Shown here: positions 37,438-46,826 of the stretch, in pieces
How the letters are laid out: each line of letters starts with the position of its first letter
Position numbering within the stretch: the first letter of the stretch is position 1
Made by a program: the position numbers and the translations under genes
Notes under the pieces: model-generated
Database searches by the model: none
What the model was told of the DNA's origin: nothing
Seen by the model: only the letters and a program-made list of their open reading frames with translations
From: an uncultured Prochlorococcus sp.
GTDB lineage: Bacteria > Cyanobacteriota > Cyanobacteriia > PCC-6307 > Cyanobiaceae
Direction of reading: 5' to 3'
DNA: 64,000 nucleotides
Assembly (NCBI GenBank): GCA_902537445.1
Contig: CACBBI010000001.1
Coordinates: 1-64,000, forward strand

Positions 37438-38094
37438 ATGCCCAATATTGAATATGAATTAAACGAGAAAATTCATGCGATTATTATTAACCCTTATTTA
37501 TCATGGGAAGATTTCTCTATGAATTGCGATTTAATAAGAAAATACAATATCAAAAATATTTCTACTTCACTAAATTATTTAACTGATCTTAAAAACTGTT
37601 TGGGTAATTACAGTGCGGATATAAACGCACTTATTTCTTACCCTTTAGCAGATTTACCAGTTTCATTTATTGAAGAATTTGTTTGTTTTGCAAAAGATAA
37701 GGGTGCAAAAGGAATTGAATATATCCCAAACTTTATCAATTTATCCAAAAGAAATTTAGAAACTTTCGCTGCTGAAATTGAGCAAGTTAAATTATCTGGA
37801 TTACCAGTTTCAATAATCATAAATAAATCAAAACTACAAGAAGAAGTTTTTATTAATGCGATAGAAATATGTTTGGAATTAGGAATAAAAAATTTTCAAT
37901 TCGGGGACGGGTTTGGATCTCCTCTTACATCTAATGATGTCCCCGAAATACTAAAAATAACTGGCTCTCAAAATCAAATAAAAGTTGTAGGTGGTATAAA
38001 AACACTGACACAAGTAATTGATTTGTTTGATAATGGAATTAGTTGCGTTGGAACTTCTAATTTTTGTGAGATTTTCCAAGAAGTAAATTTTTAA
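37438..38094 (+). CDS. deoC: Deoxyribose-phosphate aldolase-like protein lacking the Schiff-base lysine
   Basis: TIM-barrel protein of 218 residues in the DeoC family: LISYPLADLP, VSIIINKSKL, IKVVGGIKTLTQVIDLFDNG and GTSNFCEIF align with the canonical enzyme. The segment that normally reads FIKTSTG and carries the Schiff-base lysine is here NFQFGDGFGSP, so that lysine is missing; the second active-site lysine (IKVVGG) remains. The usual catalytic aspartate region is also changed (IEYIPNFIN). It may be inactive as an aldolase or have another role. The stop abuts the recO ATG directly. Confidence 0.75.
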   Translation: MPNIEYELNEKIHAIIINPYLSWEDFSMNCDLIRKYNIKNISTSLNYLTDLKNCLGNYSADINALISYPLADLPVSFIEEFVCFAKDKGAKGIEYIPNFINLSKRNLETFAAEIEQVKLSGLPVSIIINKSKLQEEVFINAIEICLELGIKNFQFGDGFGSPLTSNDVPEILKITGSQNQIKVVGGIKTLTQVIDLFDNGISCVGTSNFCEIFQEVNF

Positions 38095-38880
38095 ATGTCT
38101 GGTTCTGGTGAGTGCAGACTAGAGGGTCTCTGTATTAAAGCTTCTCCATTAGGCGAGAATGATAGATTAATAACTATTCTTACTGATGAGCAGGGGATTG
38201 TTCGATTAGCGGTACCTGGTGCTAGACGTCCTAAAAGTAGTCTTGCCGCAGCTACTCCATTAACATATTTAAGTCTGCAAATTTTTGGGAAAAGAAATCT
38301 TAAATCTGTACGTCAAATTAAAATATTAAAAAGCTATTCTGGTCTAGGGAAAAATATTGAATGTCTTGCAGCCGCGCAAGCAATAACTGAATTAACTTTT
38401 TTATTAGTAGGTAATAATGATAAGCAACAAAACTATTTATCTTGTGTTCTTGCACATCTAGATAGGATTTATTTGTATGAAGAATCTAAAGAAGAAGATA
38501 TTAAAATGCTCTCAATGAGTATTCAATCTTTAATCCATCTATTAGCCATTGGAGGTATAAATTTACCAATTCATCATTGCTGTAAAACTGGAGAACCTAT
38601 TATTCCGCCTTTAGGGAATTGGGAATGGAGTTGTTATTATTTGCCAAGTGAAGGGTTTTCGTTAATTGAAGATCCTCAAAGTAATCTAAAAATAAATGCA
38701 TCTGAAGTTGCTCTAATACAAAGACTTCTCTTTTCCGAATTACCAATAAAATCTAATGGAGAGTTATTGGGACCTAAAAAAGTCTGGCTTAAAATATTAT
38801 TTATTATTGAGACTTGGATCTCTTTTCAACTAGAGAAAGAATTATCTTCACTAAAAATGTTGAGAGAAATATATAGTTAA
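38095..38880 (+). CDS. recO: DNA repair protein RecO
   Basis: Recombination mediator that helps load RecA on SSB-coated single strands. The N-terminal OB fold is seen in EGLCIKASPLGENDRLITILTDEQGIVRLAVPGARRPKSSL, followed by a helical domain and a cysteine patch (HHCCKTGEPI) where zinc is bound in other RecO proteins. The length is 261 residues. The start codon follows the deoC stop without a gap, so translation is likely coupled. Confidence 0.93.
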   Translation: MSGSGECRLEGLCIKASPLGENDRLITILTDEQGIVRLAVPGARRPKSSLAAATPLTYLSLQIFGKRNLKSVRQIKILKSYSGLGKNIECLAAAQAITELTFLLVGNNDKQQNYLSCVLAHLDRIYLYEESKEEDIKMLSMSIQSLIHLLAIGGINLPIHHCCKTGEPIIPPLGNWEWSCYYLPSEGFSLIEDPQSNLKINASEVALIQRLLFSELPIKSNGELLGPKKVWLKILFIIETWISFQLEKELSSLKMLREIYS

Positions 38881-38965
38881 GATTTTCATAAATCATAAAA
38901 AAATTTAAAAATTATGATCATAGCGGCTCTTACTGTTAACTTTATAAATAGCTAAATCAATTAAT

Positions 38966-40132
38966 GTGGTTCATATTGCCTGGTTGGGTAAAAAATCCCC
39001 TTTTTGCGGAAATGTAACTTATGGCAATTCAACTACTAAGGAATTGAAGGCCAGAGGGCATAAAATTAGTTTTATTCATTTCGACAATCCCTCTAATTCA
39101 AATTCATCAAAACCATTATTTCTTGCAAATGATCCTGATGTAAGTCTCCCATATTTAATTAAATCTCAAGTTTATACAATACCCTCACCAAGGGCAGAAA
39201 AAGAGCTAAGACTATCATTGGAAAGATTAAAACCTGACATAGTACATGCAAGCCTAACTTTATCTCCTTTAGACTTTAGACTTCCAGAGCTGTGTAATGA
39301 AATTAATGTTCCTCTTATAGGAACATTTCATCCACCATTTGATGCAAAAAATAGAAATCTAACTGCAAGCACTCAACAATTAACCTATCAACTTTATGCT
39401 CCATCTTTAGCAAAGTTCGATAAAATAATTATTTTTTCTGAACCTCAAAAAAATGTTCTTGATAAATTAGGAGTACCTACAGAAAAACAAATAGTTATTC
39501 CAAACGGCGTTGATGAAAATATTTGGAAACCTTTTTCTGAAAAAAGTAAACAATATGATCAGGTAAAAAACAAACTTGGAAATGAAAGAATCTTTTTATA
39601 TATGGGAAGGATTGCAAATGAGAAAAATATCGAGGCACTTTTACGTTCTTGGCGCCAAACAAAAACTCAAAATTGCAAATTAGTAATTGTTGGGGATGGA
39701 CCAATGAAGCCAACACTTGAAAATAGTTTTTCTAACCTTGGTAACGAGAAATTAATTTGGTGGGGTGCCGAATTAGATTTAGAAACTAGGATAGCAATAA
39801 TGCAAATAGCAGAAGTTTTTTTCTTACCAAGCTTAGTAGAAGGTTTATCATTATCACTTTTAGAGGCAATGTCTGCTGGTACTGCTTGTGTAGCTACAGA
39901 TGCCGGAGCTGACGGTGAAGTATTAGATAACGGCGCAGGAATAGTAATTTCAACTGATAATGTGGCTGCACAATTAAAAACTATAATCCCAATTCTTGTA
40001 GAACACCCTTCATTTACAAAAGATCTTGGAGAGAAAGCTAGAGAACGTATACTTCAGAGATACACAATTACTAAAAATATAAATTCACTTGAAAAAGTTT
40101 ATATGAACTTAAAAGATAATTTAAAAACCTAA
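38966..40132 (+). CDS. GT4 glycosyltransferase, possible digalactosyldiacylglycerol synthase
   Basis: A 388-residue GT-B enzyme. The N-terminus VHIAWLGKKSPFCGNVTYGNST with GHKISFIHFD and the C-terminal EX7E motif (EGLSLSLLEAMSAGTACVATDAG) place it in family GT4. The opening resembles the DgdA-type galactolipid synthase of cyanobacteria, so a role in thylakoid glycolipids is possible; this is from memory of the N-terminal pattern and is not certain. The start is GTG at 38966. Its last four bases overlap the end of proC on the opposite strand. Confidence 0.85.
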   Translation: MVHIAWLGKKSPFCGNVTYGNSTTKELKARGHKISFIHFDNPSNSNSSKPLFLANDPDVSLPYLIKSQVYTIPSPRAEKELRLSLERLKPDIVHASLTLSPLDFRLPELCNEINVPLIGTFHPPFDAKNRNLTASTQQLTYQLYAPSLAKFDKIIIFSEPQKNVLDKLGVPTEKQIVIPNGVDENIWKPFSEKSKQYDQVKNKLGNERIFLYMGRIANEKNIEALLRSWRQTKTQNCKLVIVGDGPMKPTLENSFSNLGNEKLIWWGAELDLETRIAIMQIAEVFFLPSLVEGLSLSLLEAMSAGTACVATDAGADGEVLDNGAGIVISTDNVAAQLKTIIPILVEHPSFTKDLGEKARERILQRYTITKNINSLEKVYMNLKDNLKT

Positions 40133-40941
40133 CGAAACTCCTTACTTCTATTACTAGCTGAAACTATTGATTCAATTAATGCTGACCTTACACTCTTTTT
40201 TTCTAAAACCCTTAAAGCAGAAATAGTTGTTCCACCTGGAGAGGTTACTAAATTTTTAAGCTCAGAAGTAGTAAGTTTATTTTCCTTTATTAGAAAAATA
40301 GTCCCTAGTATCATTTCCATAACAAGTTCCTCTGAAATTATTTTTGGTAATCCCCCGCTTAATCCTCCATCACTTAATGCTTCTATAATTAAAGCAATAA
40401 TTGCAGGACCTGATGAAGTTAAAGCTAAAAATATATCAAGGTAATCTTCAGTAAATTCATAAATTTTACTAGTATTTTCAAATAATTTTTTTGTGAATTG
40501 TTTCTGATCTTCTGTAATTTCTTCTCCCCAAGAAATCCCTGTTAAACCTTTTCCAACAGTTATTGGAATATTTGTAACCACTCTCACACATTTATGATTA
40601 GGAAACTTTTGAGCAAGCCTATTTATTGAAACTCCGGCAAGAATAGAAACTATTAAATTGTCCTTATTTTTTATATGATAGGTCTCACTTATGTCATTTA
40701 ATTGTTGGGGTTTTATCGAAAGAAGTTTATATTGACAATCCCAAATTATTTTTGACTCTTTAGAACCTGATTTATAAACGTTTATATTATGTTTATAATT
40801 ATTTTTTATTTTTTCTAAACTTTTTTCTGTATTTACAACACAAAAAACATTCTCTGGCTGAATTAATTTGTTATCTAATAGAGGTGTAACTATAGCACTT
40901 GCAATATTTCCAAAACCAATTACCGCAATTTTATCTGTCAC
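40129..40941 (-). CDS. proC: Pyrroline-5-carboxylate reductase
   Basis: NADPH-dependent last step of proline synthesis, 270 residues. The Rossmann start is IAVIGFGNIASAIVTPLL and the C-terminal signature is TSSGPAIIALIIEALSDGGLSGGLPK, followed by TSPGGTTISALRVLEKKSVRSALIE. It is 7 bases downstream of sepF and its 3' end overlaps that of the GT4 gene. Confidence 0.95.
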   Translation of the reverse strand: MTDKIAVIGFGNIASAIVTPLLDNKLIQPENVFCVVNTEKSLEKIKNNYKHNINVYKSGSKESKIIWDCQYKLLSIKPQQLNDISETYHIKNKDNLIVSILAGVSINRLAQKFPNHKCVRVVTNIPITVGKGLTGISWGEEITEDQKQFTKKLFENTSKIYEFTEDYLDIFLALTSSGPAIIALIIEALSDGGLSGGLPKIISEELVMEMILGTIFLIKENKLTTSELKNLVTSPGGTTISALRVLEKKSVRSALIESIVSASNRSKEFR

Positions 40942-40948
40942 AGATTAA

Positions 40949-41524
40949 TCATGAATAAGCACTTAATTTAGAATTACCCCATGCTGGTTCAGGCGTAGTA
41001 TTTTTGCCCAAACTATATTGTGGTGTGTTTTCTGTAGATACAGAAGAAGGAGAAGCTTCTTCTGGGGAAGAACTAGTTACATTTACACAACTTGGAGCAA
41101 AAAGGAAAATACTTTCACCGACTCTCTCTTGATGTCCATCAATTGCATATGTGCCCCCAGCAATAAAATCAACCGCTCTTTGAGCTTGATCAGGATCCAT
41201 CATAGTTAAATTGAGTATTACAGTTTTTCTTTCTCTTAATGCTTGTATCGCTTGAGGCATCTCATCAAAACTTCTTGGTTCCATTAAGCTTACTTCTGAG
41301 GATGAATTTGAGATTCCAGGCATACCAACTACTTTTGATGATCTGTTGTTATTCATAAAATCGAATGGATTGGAATTTGCAAGGGCATTTCCATTCTTTG
41401 GATTTTGTTTGAAATTATTAATATCATTTAATTCATCCTCTGAAGCATAATCCAACTCATCAAAATCATCATCGAGATACTCATCCCCTGCAACTACTGC
41501 CTTTAATCTAGAAATAAGTGACAC
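40949..41524 (-). CDS. sepF: Cell division protein SepF
   Basis: FtsZ-binding membrane anchor of the divisome (also called Cdv2 or YlmF). An N-terminal amphipathic segment ([15 protein letters not shown]) is followed by an acidic, low-complexity linker, then the SepF domain: [42 protein letters not shown] and [13 protein letters not shown]. The length is 191 residues. It lies between pipY and proC in a conserved cyanobacterial order. An inverted repeat is found 24 bases upstream of its start. Confidence 0.95.
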   Translation of the reverse strand: MSLISRLKAVVAGDEYLDDDFDELDYASEDELNDINNFKQNPKNGNALANSNPFDFMNNNRSSKVVGMPGISNSSSEVSLMEPRSFDEMPQAIQALRERKTVILNLTMMDPDQAQRAVDFIAGGTYAIDGHQERVGESIFLFAPSCVNVTSSSPEEASPSSVSTENTPQYSLGKNTTPEPAWGNSKLSAYS

Positions 41525-41547
41525 CTTTTAAATCCTCTTGAAATTGA

Positions 41548-41574
41548 TTACTAAGGTTTAAGAACCTTAAGTAA
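41548..41574. promoter_or_regulatory. Imperfect inverted repeat upstream of sepF
   Basis: TTACTAAGGTT (41548-41558) and AACCTTAAGTAA (41563-41574) pair over 11 bases with one bulged base around a TAAG loop. On the minus strand no T-run follows, so it is more likely an operator or leader structure of sepF than a terminator of pipY. Confidence 0.35.
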
Positions 41575-41674
41575 TAGATTCATTTTTTAAATGAATAAAC
41601 TACCTATACTTAAATAACGTTAGTTGAACTTAACTGCAAGTTTATATATAAGATTTTTATAAAAAAATAACTAA

Positions 41675-42310
41675 TTAGGATCTACCTCCAAAAATCAATG
41701 ATCCTAATCTTAACCAAGTAGATCCAGCGTCAATAGCTTCCTCCCAATCACCAGACATCCCCATTGAACAATCTGGTAGTTGCAGTGAATCAGCGAGAGC
41801 ACGACATTTTTTGAACAACCCTGAATTTTCTTTAGAGCTAAGTCCTTTAGGATTGATAGTCATCAAACCGATTAATGAAATATTTTTCAACTCTTGAATT
41901 TCTCTCCATTTCATTATTAAAAATTCAGGATTAAAGCCTCCTTTAGTAGGGTCATCACTCAACTTAACCTGCAACATTATTAATGGATTTTTCTTCTCTT
42001 CACGTGAAATATTAGAAATCTTTTGCAACTTTTCAAATGAATCTACTGAATGAATATATTTAAAATTTTGAACTATTTTTCTTATTTTATTACTTTGTAT
42101 TCTTCCAATAAAGTGCCAATTTATTTGTTTATGATCTTTTAAGGTTAACTGTTTTTCAAGCGCCTCTTGAACCTTACTTTCACCAAAATCGTTCTGACCT
42201 ATATTTTGAATAGTCTTGATTTCTTGACTTTTAAATCCTTTACTTACCGCAAGAATATTTACATTTGAAGGAATTTTATTTTTTATTTCTAAATAATTTG
42301 CAGGGTTCAC
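41675..42310 (-). CDS. pipY: PLP homeostasis protein (YggS/PipY family)
   Basis: The 211-residue single-domain PLP-binding protein keeps B6 vitamers and amino acid pools balanced. Markers are NVNILAVSKGFKSQEI with the PLP lysine, FGESKVQEA, WHFIGRIQSNKIRKI, GLMTINPKG and CSMGMSGDWEEAIDAGSTWLRLGS. In cyanobacteria it is encoded directly after pipX, as here (3-base gap), and the two are functionally linked. Confidence 0.95.
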   Translation of the reverse strand: MNPANYLEIKNKIPSNVNILAVSKGFKSQEIKTIQNIGQNDFGESKVQEALEKQLTLKDHKQINWHFIGRIQSNKIRKIVQNFKYIHSVDSFEKLQKISNISREEKKNPLIMLQVKLSDDPTKGGFNPEFLIMKWREIQELKNISLIGLMTINPKGLSSKENSGLFKKCRALADSLQLPDCSMGMSGDWEEAIDAGSTWLRLGSLIFGGRS

Positions 42311-42313
42311 ATT

Positions 42314-42580
42314 TTATAAGAAAGTTTGCGTAAATAAATTCTCCCATTTAGATAGTTCTTCAGATCCTTTTCTTCTAGCTTTTTGAAGGTTTAATTCCGC
42401 CTGATTACGAGCATCTAAGTAAGGTATAACTTCAAAAAAAACTTCTCTCTGTCTAACTTCTACCAAAAAAAACATTTTTTGAGCATATAAAGTCGCGTAA
42501 ATATCTCTCCCATCATTCCCAGGAGAGACTTGGTACAACATACCAAATGTTGGATGGTTTAAATAACGCTCAGAACTCAA
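42314..42580 (-). CDS. pipX: PII-interacting protein X
   Basis: The 88-residue regulator binds either PII or the transcription factor NtcA and so links nitrogen status to gene expression. The Tudor-like N-terminal domain is visible in YLNHPTFGMLYQVSPGNDGRDIYATLYAQKMFFLV and the two C-terminal helices in RNQAELNLQKARRKGSEELSKWENLF. It is cotranscribed with pipY and follows the EcfT-like gene after 18 bases. Confidence 0.96.
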   Translation of the reverse strand: MSSERYLNHPTFGMLYQVSPGNDGRDIYATLYAQKMFFLVEVRQREVFFEVIPYLDARNQAELNLQKARRKGSEELSKWENLFTQTFL

Positions 42581-42598
42581 ACCTAAATATTGTGTTAT

Positions 42599-43513
42599 TT
42601 ATAATGCACCATACAGTTTTCTAAGAAAAATTGCTATGCAAATAAAACAAATCGATAATGTATTAACAATTACATTGAGTGATTTTGAAGGATAAAGAGT
42701 TCTAAATCTGTTGGTTTTAATAATAATATTTTTTTTTGAAAGTAATGATTCTGCTCCATGATCAATTCTCAGAAAAATATTTTGAAATAACCTCTCTACT
42801 AAGATTAACAAAACATTAAAAGATTTCTTTAATCCTAAATTTCGAAAATTTATTGATCTAACTGACACTGATTTAATGATATTTTGAAGTTCTTCCTGCA
42901 CTAGAGGAATAAAACGTAATGCAATTAACAACTGAAACAGCCACTTACTAGTTGGCAATCCAATCTTTCTTAATGGATACATAAACCAACTTAATCCCCA
43001 TACAATGTCTTCCTGCAATGTGGTTAAAAGCATCAAATTCACACTATGAATAACGGTAAATATCAAAGTGGAGGTTTTTATTCCTAGTTCAAAGGCTTTT
43101 CTTGATAAGTTATAGGGACCAAAATTAATAAACCATATCTTCTGCGAAGGAATTTGCAAAATATTCCATTCTTTTTGGCTTTCCAGTACTACTTGCAACT
43201 CATTGGGATTTCTCAAGTAGCCATCAAGAGATTGAATATCAGAAGAGGCAAGAATTGATATACATCCAATTAAAAGTGACAAGCATGAGAGAAAAAATAA
43301 TGATCGCCACCATACTCTAGATGGCAATAAACTTAAAAAAGTAATTAATAGTAAAAAACCAACTAAACTCAATCTCCATATTGGACCTGCCCAGATTGGA
43401 GTGATTAAAAATATCATTACGATAATTATTTTTAATCTACTATCTATAATTCTTAGCCAACTTCTATTACCATAAACGTATTGACCAACAGAAAATTTGG
43501 TTATCAAATTCAT
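42599..43513 (-). CDS. Energy-coupling factor transporter membrane protein (EcfT/CbiQ family)
   Basis: A 304-residue membrane protein with about five helices, starting SVGQYVYGNRSWLRIIDSRLKIIIVMIF, which is typical of EcfT. The coupling helix region has SVSVRSINFRNLGLKKSF, comparable to the Ala-Arg-Gly motifs that contact the ECF ATPases. No ATPase or substrate-binding subunit is adjacent, so it may use shared components for vitamin or metal uptake. Its start overlaps the end of der by one base. Confidence 0.85.
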   Translation of the reverse strand: MNLITKFSVGQYVYGNRSWLRIIDSRLKIIIVMIFLITPIWAGPIWRLSLVGFLLLITFLSLLPSRVWWRSLFFLSCLSLLIGCISILASSDIQSLDGYLRNPNELQVVLESQKEWNILQIPSQKIWFINFGPYNLSRKAFELGIKTSTLIFTVIHSVNLMLLTTLQEDIVWGLSWFMYPLRKIGLPTSKWLFQLLIALRFIPLVQEELQNIIKSVSVRSINFRNLGLKKSFNVLLILVERLFQNIFLRIDHGAESLLSKKNIIIKTNRFRTLYPSKSLNVIVNTLSICFICIAIFLRKLYGAL

Positions 43514-44886
43514 TAATCTTTTTGAATTAACTCAATATTTTCTCTTTCGACTTCTTTATTTAAAGCTCTTTGCTGTTTCCCTCTCCAAAGTAAAATGAGG
43601 GGTGTGCCATCAAAACCTAAATTTACTCTAATTTGTTTTTCAATATATCTTCTATAAGTTATTCCAAATAATTTAGGGTCATTTACAAAAAGAGTAAAAG
43701 TGGGAGGTTTGTTCTTTACTTGAGTACCGTAATAAAGCCTACCTTGCTTTCCGCTTCTCTTCGTTGGAGGACTTTTCCAACTGATTGATTCTTTAAGTAC
43801 TTCATTAACTACAGATGTTGTAACTCTTCTTCTATGTTGATTTACAGCATAAAGAGCATGCTCAAAAATATTATCAACCCTTTGACCAGTTAGGGCAGAT
43901 ATAAAAATCATTTTTGACCAGTGTAAAAAATAAAGTTTAGATCTAAGTTCTTTTTCTACTTGATAAATTGTTGAACTATTTTTTTCTACAAGATCCCATT
44001 TATTAACAACAATTATGCAAGCTCTGCCTTGTTCTTCTATGCGCCCAGCCAGCTTCTGGTCTTGATCAGTTACTCCATCAATAGCATCTATAACTAAAAC
44101 ACAAACATCACTTCTATCTATAGATTTAAAAGCCCTATTAATACCAAAAAATTCAGTGCCATATTTAACATTTTTCTTTCTTCTAATCCCTGCAGTATCA
44201 ATAATTTTCCAATGATTATCACCTTTTTTAATAAGCGTATCTATTGAATCAGTTGTCGTACCACTAATATCACTAACTATTGCTCTTTTTTCTCCACAGA
44301 TTGAATTTAACAAACTAGATTTACCAACATTAGGCCTACCAATAATAGACATCATTATCTTTTCTTCATCATCCTGGATATTATTTTCAGGAAGTTCGCC
44401 AATAACGAGATCTAAAAGATCTCCAGTACCTGAACCATGAATAGCTGAAACAGGGTTAGGTTCGCCCAATCCTAATTTCCAGAACTCTGCAGCTAGGGAT
44501 ATTCCTAGAGTAGTCGATTCACATTTATTAACAGCAACAATTGTTTTACAGCTTGAGTTCCTTAACCATTTTGCTATTGATAAATCACCATCAGTAACGC
44601 CTTGATTCCCATCTACCACCAGTAACGCGAGTGAAGCCTCTTCTAGAGCTAATAAAACTTGTGTCCTTATCTCTGGGAGAAATTCACTATCATCATCAAA
44701 AACTAAACCTCCAGTATCAACTATTTGAAATTCCTTACCTCCCCATGAAGCATTTTGATAAGTTCTATCTCTTGTAACACCTGGCTTATCAAATACTATT
44801 GCATCATTACTTTGGCAAAGACGATTAACTAAGGTAGATTTCCCAACGTTAGGTCTTCCGATAATTGCTATTGTAGGAAGAATCAA
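43513..44886 (-). CDS. der: Ribosome biogenesis GTPase Der (EngA)
   Basis: Tandem G-domain GTPase required for 50S subunit assembly. Two P-loops, both GRPNVGKS, stand near residues 9 and 183; DTGG/DTAG and NKCE/NKWD motifs follow in each domain. The KH-like C-terminal domain is seen in [30 protein letters not shown]. The length is 457 residues. It is followed by ecfT, pipX, pipY, sepF and proC in a compact run. Confidence 0.98.
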   Translation of the reverse strand: MILPTIAIIGRPNVGKSTLVNRLCQSNDAIVFDKPGVTRDRTYQNASWGGKEFQIVDTGGLVFDDDSEFLPEIRTQVLLALEEASLALLVVDGNQGVTDGDLSIAKWLRNSSCKTIVAVNKCESTTLGISLAAEFWKLGLGEPNPVSAIHGSGTGDLLDLVIGELPENNIQDDEEKIMMSIIGRPNVGKSSLLNSICGEKRAIVSDISGTTTDSIDTLIKKGDNHWKIIDTAGIRRKKNVKYGTEFFGINRAFKSIDRSDVCVLVIDAIDGVTDQDQKLAGRIEEQGRACIIVVNKWDLVEKNSSTIYQVEKELRSKLYFLHWSKMIFISALTGQRVDNIFEHALYAVNQHRRRVTTSVVNEVLKESISWKSPPTKRSGKQGRLYYGTQVKNKPPTFTLFVNDPKLFGITYRRYIEKQIRVNLGFDGTPLILLWRGKQQRALNKEVERENIELIQKD

Positions 44887-44960
44887 TTCTTCTCTCCAAA
44901 GAAAGTAGTATCCATTACAACTATACCTTTAATAGAATCATTTACCTTTTTCAAAAAAAC

Positions 44961-45446
44961 TTATTTAATTTCTGGATCGCCAAAATGTCCTTTAACTGGA
45001 TTAACAGGGGGTGAACTAGGACTTGGCATTAATCTACTATTTTTTGAAAAACAATCATTTTCAATCGCCCAATAAATCAACCAATTTACTACCGTCGCTC
45101 TTCTAGTTCTTCTTGGATAGAGTTCATTAATCTTATAACCTTTAAAATTAAGAAAATTTTTCAATCCCTGTTTATATTCTTTTGGAATTGATCGAGTCAA
45201 ATGTATTGAGGCTGGTCGCTCTGAAATGATTTGAGGAGCTTTTTCAAATTTTTCTGACCAATAAGAAGGAGTTAATGCGCTAAAGGCCCAATTATTTATA
45301 GAGAGTTCTTTAGTATAAAAAAGTCTTTCCCAAACCAATTCACAAACAAAAACATCACTAACCCTATCTTCGAGAACAAGAAATAATAGATCCTTACATA
45401 TTGGCCATGTAAATTTATTTTCAACTAATTTTTCTTTTTTATACAT
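44961..45446 (-). CDS. DUF1823 family protein
   Basis: A 161-residue soluble protein with FTWPICKDLLFLVLEDRVSDVFVCELVWERL and YYPRRTRRATVVNWLIYW-like end (here ELYPRRTRRATVVNWLIYW), the marks of DUF1823, found in cyanobacteria and plastid lineages. Function unknown. It overlaps cobI by one base, so it is probably translated from the same transcript. Confidence 0.85.
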   Translation of the reverse strand: MYKKEKLVENKFTWPICKDLLFLVLEDRVSDVFVCELVWERLFYTKELSINNWAFSALTPSYWSEKFEKAPQIISERPASIHLTRSIPKEYKQGLKNFLNFKGYKINELYPRRTRRATVVNWLIYWAIENDCFSKNSRLMPSPSSPPVNPVKGHFGDPEIK

Positions 45447-46201
45447 TAATCGAACCTTATCAAAATCAAAGAAAAATAAGGCATAAATTCCTTATTATAT
45501 TGTGATGCATATTGAATAATTTGATCAGGCATCCCAACACTCAAAGCTATTAATGTTGTATTGATGATATCCTCTTTTTTTAAAATTTCCCTAACTAAAT
45601 TCCATCTTTTGCCAACTTTCATAATGGCCAATACCGTTTTATTTGCCTTACTTTCCCTAATTAGGGTTGTTAGTTCAGATTCTGAAGAAGGGCATTCTTT
45701 GATGATTAATGTCTCGCCTTTTTTTACCAAATCAAAATCATTCAAAGCTGCTGCCGCTGAAATAGAGGAAATACCAGGTATTGTTTTGGTAATAATTTCA
45801 GCATGATTATTTTTTATTAACCTCAAGATATTAGAAGAACTTGCGAATAGTGAAGTATCTCCAAGACAAAGTAAAACAACTGATTCGCCATTTTGTATAG
45901 ATTTCACAATTTTTTCTACAGCATTAGACCATATTTCATCTGGATCAAAATCCTTCCTAGCCATTGGAAAGATGATAGGGATATTTTTTTTAAATTTGGT
46001 GTATTTCTTGACTATTCCCGCAGCAAAACTCTTTTTATTATCATCTGATATTGGGAAAACTATAACTTTCGCTTTTTTTATTGCATCCACAGCAGCAATT
46101 GTTAAAAGCGATGGATCTCCAGGGCCTACACCAACGATGGTGAATGTTGGTAAATCAGTTTTATATGGATTAAGTAAACTTAAGAACTTTTTTATTATCA
46201 T
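45446..46201 (-). CDS. cobI: Precorrin-2 C(20)-methyltransferase
   Basis: SAM-dependent tetrapyrrole methylase of the cobalamin (or pseudocobalamin) pathway. The TP-methylase start TIVGVGPGDPSLLTIAAV, then VVLLCLGDTSLFASSSNIL and TIPGISSISAAAALNDF, are characteristic. The ATG at 46201 gives 251 residues; a longer frame from 46270 would run into miaE and is less likely. It lies between miaE and the DUF1823 gene on the same strand. Confidence 0.92.
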   Translation of the reverse strand: MIIKKFLSLLNPYKTDLPTFTIVGVGPGDPSLLTIAAVDAIKKAKVIVFPISDDNKKSFAAGIVKKYTKFKKNIPIIFPMARKDFDPDEIWSNAVEKIVKSIQNGESVVLLCLGDTSLFASSSNILRLIKNNHAEIITKTIPGISSISAAAALNDFDLVKKGETLIIKECPSSESELTTLIRESKANKTVLAIMKVGKRWNLVREILKKEDIINTTLIALSVGMPDQIIQYASQYNKEFMPYFSLILIRFD

Positions 46202-46217
46202 TTTTATTTTATTAACT

Positions 46218-46826
46218 TTAGCTATGTACCCTTGGCAATATAAAAGTTTCAGCCAGTATTGCTGACTCAATTTCAGACAATTCCTCTAACCTTTTGAAAG
46301 TTTGATCTTTAGAGAATTTAGTTTGCGCTAGTTTCCAGTAAACTCCAAAATGCCTTGCCTCACTCTCTAGCAGAGACTCATAAAGGGATTTAAACGATTT
46401 ATCTTCATAATTCAGCGCAAGCAAGCTTAATCTTTCATGACTTCTTGCTTCAATAAGTCCTGCTATTAAGAAACTATCAAGCATTCTATTGGGCTCTTCC
46501 TTTCTTATATTCTTGGACAACTCGGCTCCATATGGAGGCGGTTTTAAGGACTCAAGAGAATGTCCAAGATCTTTTAAAAAATAAAGTATTTTTTCAAAAT
46601 GCTCTAATTCCTCTCTCGCTATTGGACTTAAAACTTCTGCCAGATTTGGTTCTGATGGATATCTAAACATCAATTGAATAGCTACTCCTGCTGCTTTTCT
46701 TTCACAATGAGCATGGTCAATAAGAATATCTATTGGATTAGATAATGCGAGTTTGATCCACTCATCTGAGGTAAATGACGATAAATATTTAATATGAGAA
46801 GTGGGCCTTTTAAAATCGACTAGCAT
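46218..46826 (-). CDS. miaE: tRNA-(ms2io6A37) hydroxylase
   Basis: Diiron monooxygenase that hydroxylates the isopentenyl group of ms2i6A37 in tRNA. The four-helix diiron fold is marked by HAHCERKAAGVAIQLM and REELEHFEKI, then by ARSHERLSLLAL and ESEARHFGVYWKLA, which supply Glu and ExxH ligands. The length of 202 residues is normal. It is directly downstream of aroQ, with their ends abutting. Confidence 0.95.
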   Translation of the reverse strand: MLVDFKRPTSHIKYLSSFTSDEWIKLALSNPIDILIDHAHCERKAAGVAIQLMFRYPSEPNLAEVLSPIAREELEHFEKILYFLKDLGHSLESLKPPPYGAELSKNIRKEEPNRMLDSFLIAGLIEARSHERLSLLALNYEDKSFKSLYESLLESEARHFGVYWKLAQTKFSKDQTFKRLEELSEIESAILAETFILPRVHS

